Below, piece after piece: positions 11,393 to 16,035 of a DNA stretch of 16,035 bases (within the stretch, counting starts at the first letter, position 1; every line of letters begins with the position of its first letter). The stretch is taken from NCBI GenBank assembly GCA_017610485.1, contig JAFCBY010000010.1, positions 1-16,035 of the forward strand, given 5' to 3'. Made by a program: the position numbers and the translations under genes. The stretch is from Candidatus Falkowiibacteriota bacterium (GTDB lineage: Archaea > Iainarchaeota > Iainarchaeia > Iainarchaeales > GCA-2688035). The notes under the pieces are model-generated. The model had not been told where the DNA came from. It ran no database searches and saw only the letters and a list, made by a program, of their open reading frames with translations.

Positions 11393-11688
11393 ATGGCAAA
11401 CGATTTTGTGAGGGCTATTCAGAGGAGGGCGCGTTCTCCAAAATCGCCAAGCGCTTCCGGAAGGCGCCACAAGAGCAGGAGGGCAAGCTTTGACAACCTG
11501 GTTTTTTTTTTTTGGCAACAAGGCTGACCGAAAAGCCAGTTGACTACTTTAGGGAAAAGGTCGAGGCAGAAACAATTATTGGAAAGTTGAGCGAACACCC
11601 CCTCAAGCTGAGCATTCCAATTGTTGTGGCCGCAATGAGCTTTGGCGCCCTAAAATTAGCCCCTTCAAAGCCAAAAACATTACCTTAA
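11393..11688 (+). pseudogene. Truncated, frameshifted archaeal-type glutamate synthase (gltB domain 2) remnant
   Basis: The ATG at 11393 starts MANDFVRAIQRRARSPKSPS and continues SGRRHK, FDNLVF, matching the N-terminus of the FMN-binding large subunit/domain of archaeal glutamate synthase, which converts 2-oxoglutarate and glutamine to glutamate. At a run of 12 T (11502-11513) the frame shifts and stops at TGA (TGGCAACAAGGCTGA). In the next frame the homology resumes: LTEKPVDYFREKVEAETIIG, HPLKLSIPIVVAAMSFGAL. Seven T would restore the family-like LVFLATRLT. After MSFGAL the protein becomes unrelated and stops at 11686-11688, so about 400 residues of the enzyme are missing. Two independent lesions make this a dead remnant, not an assembly slip in one homopolymer. 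Confidence 0.8.
11502..11513. repeat. Run of 12 T at the gltB frameshift
   Basis: The homopolymer lies exactly where family alignment predicts about seven T. A change in run length broke the frame. Such runs are also prone to sequencing error. Confidence 0.8.
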
Positions 11689-11725
11689 AATACTTGAATT
11701 GCCCTTATTCTACTGTTGGTTAAAA

Positions 11726-14700
11726 ATGGCTGAGGAAAAAGACTTGTTTGATGATGCTTTTGGCGAGGAAAAGGCCAAAAAGGCAAAGAATGCTGTGGAA
11801 GGCCCTGAAAAGCCAGTGAGGGTTTTTGGAGGAGAAAAGCCGAAGAAGGCAAAGAATGCTGAAAAGGAACCAGATGAAGAAGAGGCCCCTGAAGAAGATG
11901 AGCCGGAAGAAGGAGATGATTCGAAAAAAGAAGGTGAAGAAGAGTCAAAAGAAGAGGAATCCAAAGAGGAGGAATCTGAGGAAGAAGAGTCTGAGAAAAA
12001 AGAGGGGAATTCTGGAAAAGAAGAGCCAGAAGAGGACGACCAAGAAGATGGTTCAGAAGAGGAAGAAGAAGGCTCTGAGGAAGATGAAAAGAAAGAGGCA
12101 AAGTTGAAAGCTGCCAGGGCCAAAAAGGGCAAGGCAAAGAAAAAGCCCAAAATAAAGGTTGTTGAAGGCGAGAAAAAGCCGGGGTTGAAAGAAAAAATCA
12201 AGAAAATCGTGGTTGCAAAGGCCGTTAAGGCAGCCGAAAAGGATGATGGGCCGCAGGACACTGAACTCGGCATAAAAGAGGTTGGCGCAAAGGAAGGGGA
12301 ACCGGCAGAGGCAGTGAAGGAAAAGCCCAAAGGACCCTTTGTAAAGCCAGAGCTCAAATTTTTGCAGGATGACGAAGGAACGGCGTTTATTGGAAGAAAG
12401 AAAAGCGTTTTCCAAAAGTACGGGGATGAAGGGGCTTTATTTGTTGGCAGGGTTGCGGAAAAGGACCTGGAAAACACTAACATCTGCCTTGACAGCTTAA
12501 ACCCACACGTCGTGTTTGTTTGCGGTGCTCGCGGATCTGGAAAATCTTACGTCCTTGGTGTCATTGCCGAAGAGCTCGCTTTAAAAAACAAGAACGTTGG
12601 CGTAATTGTGATTGACCCAGTGGGAGTCTTTTGGGGGATGAAATACCCAAATAATGAAAAAAGGGAACTGGAGGCTTTGGCAAAGTGGGAAATGCTTCCC
12701 CAAGGCCTTGAAACCCTCAAGGTCTTTATCCCGGAAGGGGTTGCAGACCAGGTTCCTGACTCAACATATGACGAGCGGTTCAGTATGCCGCCAGCCCTCC
12801 TGACAACAGAGGACTGGTGCCTAACATTTGGAATTGAAAGGTTTAGCCCAAGCGGGCTGCTGATGGAAAAGGCCCTTGAAAATGTAAAGAAGGGCTATAC
12901 AAACAAGGACGGCAAAAAGGTCAAGGCAAAGAAGAGCTCCTTTTCCTTGGAGGAGCTGATTGACTGCCTGCAAACAGACGAGGAATTGAACAGCGGAGAG
13001 CGCGGCTACAAGCCGGACAGCATTAGGGCGCTGGCAAGCAGGTTTGATGCAGCCCAAAATTGGGGGATTTTCAGCGAGAACGGAACTCCCCTGGCAGAGC
13101 TAAGCAGGGAAAACCAGATGACCATCATTGACACATCCTTTTTGGAGGACAGTGTTTCAGCTTTGGTAATTGGAATTCTTGCAAGAAGGATTCTTGCGGC
13201 AAGGAAGGTCAGCACAAGAAGGGAGAGCGCCTCGCGCTTTGGAGAAAAGCAAAGCGTTGACCAACTGCTTGAATTTGGCGTTCCCCCAACATGGCTGTTT
13301 ATTGACGAGGCCCACACTCTTATCCCAAGCGGCAACACAATGACGCCTGCAAGCAATTCCCTAATAGAGTATGTGAAACAGGGAAGGCAGCCAGGATGCT
13401 CCCTTGTTTTTGCAACGCAGCAGCCAAGCGCAATCAACACCAAGGTCTTGAGCCAGCTCGATGTTGTGATATCGCACAAGCTGGTCTTCGACGACGACGT
13501 AAAAGCGGTTTACAAGAGGGTTCCGACTCTTGTCCCAAAAGAATATAGGAAAAGCTCTTTTATCAAAACCCTTCCTGTTGGGGTTGCCCTAACCGGCGAT
13601 CGGCGTGAGGAAACCACAAGAGCCTTTGTGATGAAAATAAGGCCAAGGATGTCACAGCACGAGGGAAGGGAAGCGGAAACCGTTGAAAGGGACATGAAGC
13701 TTGACGACGAAAAGGTTTTGATACTTGCAACAGAGATGATAAAAGGGAAGCTTGACCGTGTTGGGTCACTGCCAAGCTCCACAATCGACCAGGCCGTGCA
13801 GACCCTGAATGCACGATACAAGTCAAAGGTAAAGCTTTCCGATGTCCTGCAAAACCTTGAAGAAGAGGGCGCGGTAATTGACGAGGACGAGTCAACCATA
13901 AGCATTCCAGGAGAGGTACAGGAAGAGGCCTTGGCCGAAGAGCTTGTGGGAGAGGCAGAGAAAGAGGTTGAAAAGGAGGCAAAGGCAGTCTTTCCAGAAG
14001 AAACGATTCAGCTGCTTGCGTTCCCTGCCAAGATTGATACCAAGAAAGCAAAGGCATTGTTCAACAAGAGGCGAAAAAAGCGCTTTCTGGGCATGTTTGG
14101 AAATGAGGAAGCCCTTGAAAATGTACAGTTAAGGCACCTGCCAATTTACCGGGTTGAATTCAACGCATTTGACACAAAGGAAACCTTCAGAAAAGCTGAG
14201 GCCTATGTCAACAGCGTTACTGGCGAGTTCATTCACTTCGACGGCAAGAAAAACCAGTTTGTTGAAAGCAAGGGCCTTCACCTGCTCAACAAGATAAGCC
14301 AAAATGAGCTGGGAGTGCTTGCATTGCTTGACAGGAAAAAAGAGTTTGCTGCCCTTGTCCAAGAATCGAAGCAAAAAACTGCTGTTGTCAAAAGGCTTGT
14401 TGAAAGCCTTGAGGAAAAGGGCATAATCGAAAGGGAAAAGGTCAAGGGAACAGACTTTTACACATTGCAGAAAGAGTTTGAGCTTCCAATGCAGCCTATG
14501 CACCCACTGCTTTCCTCTCTAAATAGCCTGCCAATACTGAACATTGAGGCAATGAGCCTGATGAGGGAAAGCGTTGACAAGGAAGCCCTGCCCAAAACAC
14601 TGCAAAAGCTTTGGAAAAACATCATTGTGAAAAAAATCGAGTTGGTTTACCTCCCAGTATACGAAACCTTTTTGAGAAAAAAGGACGGCAGCGTGAGGAA

Positions 14701-14758
14701 AATGTTCATCGAGGCAGTGACAGGAAAAATGCTGAAGTTGGGAAACAAGCCCCGCTAA
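11726..14758 (+). CDS. HerA/DUF87-like P-loop ATPase with acidic N-terminal extension
   Basis: From the ATG at 11726 the protein has 1010 residues. Residues 40-130 are extremely acidic (long Glu/Asp/Ser/Lys runs) and 130-170 strongly basic, both probably disordered. The ATPase core has Walker A GARGSGKS (267-274), IVIDPVG (294-300), Walker B WLFIDEAH (523-530) and the sensor strand VFATQQPS (561-568), typical of the HerA/FtsK/VirB4 group of hexameric DNA translocases. A winged-helix-like segment lies near 860-905. Two copies of a short module with LP(I/V)Y and VTG(E/K) lie at about 804-837 and 974-1003. Its role is probably DNA translocation or processing; no nurA neighbour is visible. A TTAAAATA box at 11685-11692 gives a leader of about 12 bases. 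A TTG at 11699 is rejected as start because the frame before 11726 lacks any support. Confidence 0.8.
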   Translation: MAEEKDLFDDAFGEEKAKKAKNAVEGPEKPVRVFGGEKPKKAKNAEKEPDEEEAPEEDEPEEGDDSKKEGEEESKEEESKEEESEEEESEKKEGNSGKEEPEEDDQEDGSEEEEEGSEEDEKKEAKLKAARAKKGKAKKKPKIKVVEGEKKPGLKEKIKKIVVAKAVKAAEKDDGPQDTELGIKEVGAKEGEPAEAVKEKPKGPFVKPELKFLQDDEGTAFIGRKKSVFQKYGDEGALFVGRVAEKDLENTNICLDSLNPHVVFVCGARGSGKSYVLGVIAEELALKNKNVGVIVIDPVGVFWGMKYPNNEKRELEALAKWEMLPQGLETLKVFIPEGVADQVPDSTYDERFSMPPALLTTEDWCLTFGIERFSPSGLLMEKALENVKKGYTNKDGKKVKAKKSSFSLEELIDCLQTDEELNSGERGYKPDSIRALASRFDAAQNWGIFSENGTPLAELSRENQMTIIDTSFLEDSVSALVIGILARRILAARKVSTRRESASRFGEKQSVDQLLEFGVPPTWLFIDEAHTLIPSGNTMTPASNSLIEYVKQGRQPGCSLVFATQQPSAINTKVLSQLDVVISHKLVFDDDVKAVYKRVPTLVPKEYRKSSFIKTLPVGVALTGDRREETTRAFVMKIRPRMSQHEGREAETVERDMKLDDEKVLILATEMIKGKLDRVGSLPSSTIDQAVQTLNARYKSKVKLSDVLQNLEEEGAVIDEDESTISIPGEVQEEALAEELVGEAEKEVEKEAKAVFPEETIQLLAFPAKIDTKKAKALFNKRRKKRFLGMFGNEEALENVQLRHLPIYRVEFNAFDTKETFRKAEAYVNSVTGEFIHFDGKKNQFVESKGLHLLNKISQNELGVLALLDRKKEFAALVQESKQKTAVVKRLVESLEEKGIIEREKVKGTDFYTLQKEFELPMQPMHPLLSSLNSLPILNIEAMSLMRESVDKEALPKTLQKLWKNIIVKKIELVYLPVYETFLRKKDGSVRKMFIEAVTGKMLKLGNKPR

Positions 14759-14805
14759 CTGCATTCCCTTTCAAGAAAAATGACGTTAGGAAACAAGGCC
14801 CATTA
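14721..14805. repeat. Imperfect tandem duplication at the converging gene ends
   Basis: The end of the ATPase gene (14721-14757) and the bases at 14772-14805 align well: both have CA-GAAAAATG, then GTT-GGAAACAAG, then CCC and TA, with a 3-base gap and a few changes. The second copy overlaps the stop codon of the converging YvcK-like gene, so its last residues may come from the duplication. Confidence 0.5.
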
Positions 14806-16035
14806 GGATGGCTGCCAGCTTCTTTTCATCATGCCTCAAAAGCTGTTGCTTGCTCATTTTCTTTTTGGAAAAAGTGGGCTTCTCAATTATGTCAGCCCCC
14901 ACAAGCGCCGGCTTCCTCTTTCCTTGCTTCAAATCGTTCTCAACAAAAAAGCTCTGTTCTTCCTCGTACTTCTTCAAAATCTTCCTGCTTGGCTTCCTAC
15001 TGTTAAAAACGACGAAGTCCAAAACATTTTTGCCCAAATGTGTTTCAATTGCCTTAACATGGTCTGACAAACTAAAGCCATGGGTCTGGTTCACTTGGGT
15101 CATGACGTTTGCAATGTAAACCTTTTTGCCCTTGCTTTTCTTGATAGCTTCTTTCATTCCCTTGACAAGCAGGTTTGTTATCACGCTTGTGAAGAGACTG
15201 CCTGGCCCAATTACAACAAGGTCTGCCTCCAAAATTGCTTTCTGGGCCTCTGGCAAAATCTTCACATTTGCCGGCTTTAAGAAAATTCTCTTAATTGCGG
15301 GTCGATCAGCAAGCCTTTTGGGGGAGGCCCTCCTTTGAATGAGGGCATTCTCGTTGCAAAAAAGGGTGCCGTCCTTTAGCTCAGTGCAAACATGCACATT
15401 TTCCAAGGTGGAAGGCAAAACCTGCCCTTTGACTGCGAGGATTTTTGAGGCCGCCTTAACAGCTTTCTTGAAGCTCCCTGTTGCCTTTGCCAACGCAACG
15501 ATAAACAGGTTTCCAAAGCTTATGTCCTTTAGCATCCTTCCCTCAAAACGGTAATTGAAAAGGTCCAGCATCAGCTTTTCAGATTCGCTCAATGCAATCA
15601 GGCAGTTTCTCAAATCTCCAACAGCCGGAATTCCAAATTCCCTCCTAAGCTTGCCAGTGCTTCTCCCAGAATCGGTTACGGTAACAATGGCCGTCAGCTT
15701 TTTTGTGTGGCCCTTCAAAGCGGCAAGAACGAAGGGGAGGCCTGTTCCCCCGCCAATGGCAACAACCTTTATGCCGGAGGCCTTAACCTTCCCATTGCTC
15801 ACTTTTTTAATCAGGGGAAAAAGCCCTGCAAGATTCCTAACAACGTAATCTGGCTCCTCCAAATCATTCCTTGGTTTAATCTTCCTAAACCTGCCCTTCA
15901 AAATTCTCACGCTAACCATCCCAAGCCTGTTTGCCATCCTTATCTCACTTGAAACCTTGTCGCCAATTGCAAGGATGTTCCGCGGCCTCAGGTTAAGGAG
16001 CTCCATTGCCTTAACAAACTTGCTGTACTTGCTTG
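14786..16035 (-). CDS. HAD-type domain fused to YvcK/CofD-family protein (partial at 5' end)
   Basis: The frame is open from the right edge (16035) to TAG/TAA at 14786, giving about 415 visible residues; an internal ATG at 16006 is not the start because coding continues upstream. The first 75 visible residues look like the C-terminal half of a HAD-family hydrolase: NILAIGDKVSSEI (motif IV, GD....E) followed by MANRLGMVSVRI and PDYVVRNLAGL. The rest is a complete YvcK/CofD-type domain: VVAIGGGTGL, AIVTVTDSGRSTGKLR, GDLRNCLIALSE, GQVLPSTLENV, IGPGSLFTSVITNLL and ANVMTQ. YvcK proteins bind UDP-sugars and control cell-wall/carbon balance in bacteria; CofD transfers phospholactate to F420 precursor. 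The sequence is nearer YvcK. It converges on the HerA-like gene with a 27-base gap. Confidence 0.85.
   Translation of the reverse strand, partial: SKYSKFVKAMELLNLRPRNILAIGDKVSSEIRMANRLGMVSVRILKGRFRKIKPRNDLEEPDYVVRNLAGLFPLIKKVSNGKVKASGIKVVAIGGGTGLPFVLAALKGHTKKLTAIVTVTDSGRSTGKLRREFGIPAVGDLRNCLIALSESEKLMLDLFNYRFEGRMLKDISFGNLFIVALAKATGSFKKAVKAASKILAVKGQVLPSTLENVHVCTELKDGTLFCNENALIQRRASPKRLADRPAIKRIFLKPANVKILPEAQKAILEADLVVIGPGSLFTSVITNLLVKGMKEAIKKSKGKKVYIANVMTQVNQTHGFSLSDHVKAIETHLGKNVLDFVVFNSRKPSRKILKKYEEEQSFFVENDLKQGKRKPALVGADIIEKPTFSKKKMSKQQLLRHDEKKLAAILMGLVS

Noticed and set aside
11710..12483. Long minus-strand frames rich in Ser/Phe/Pro opposite the ATPase N-terminus
   Set aside because: They are the antisense shadow of the acidic GAA/GAG repeat region of the real gene.
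1..16035. CRISPR arrays, rRNA genes, full insertion sequences
   Set aside because: No regularly spaced repeats, no rRNA-like sequence and no transposase gene were seen.

Overview
This window is archaeal. Most protein genes have a TTTAAA/TTTATA-type box A centred about 25-30 bases before the start codon, which implies leaderless mRNAs. The tRNA-Trp gene carries an archaeal-type intron at position 37/38. The protein families (HerA/DUF87-type ATPase, archaeal-type glutamate synthase remnant, DUF2391-like and TraB/TIKI-like proteins) also fit an archaeon. Compact genes and many small unrecognised proteins suggest an uncultured, possibly DPANN-type lineage, but I cannot place it further from sequence alone.

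Layout. Bases 1-575 hold the N-terminal part of a tyrosine recombinase (cut by the window edge) beside the 3' end of tRNA-Ser(GGA); the 5' end of this tRNA is duplicated 75 bases upstream. Bases 623-2581 carry, all on the minus strand, a seven-helix DUF1624-like membrane protein, a DUF2391-like coiled-coil membrane protein, tRNA-Ser(TGA), a possible 28-residue leaderless ORF and a 106-residue unknown protein. The last of these is divergent from guaA and appears to share one TATA box with it. guaA (2634-4436) is a single-chain GMP synthase with a long, eukaryote-like C-terminal dimerisation domain. Its last codons (16 bases) are repeated at 5091-5106, and a mazEF toxin-antitoxin pair lies exactly between the copies.

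Bases 5113-9393 hold a two-helix protein, a six-hairpin glycosidase-like enzyme, a NatAB-type ABC exporter pair, a YbjQ family protein and a DJ-1/PfpI family protein. Bases 9407-11180 hold tRNA-Ala(CGC), a voltage-sensor-like membrane protein, and an AT-rich islet with one TraB/TIKI-like gene, bounded by an 18-base duplication of the 3' end of the intron-containing tRNA-Trp(CCA). Next come a broken gltB fragment (11393-11688), a large HerA-like ATPase with a very acidic N-terminus (11726-14758), and a converging YvcK/CofD-family gene fused in frame to a HAD-type domain that runs off the right edge.

The main theme is insertion at the ends of conserved genes. Two small cargo islets (mazEF at guaA, the TraB-like gene at tRNA-Trp) have att-like direct repeats but no integrase of their own. 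A recombinase gene sits at a third classical target, tRNA-Ser. This suggests small non-autonomous integrative cassettes mobilised in trans, which is inference but directly checkable.
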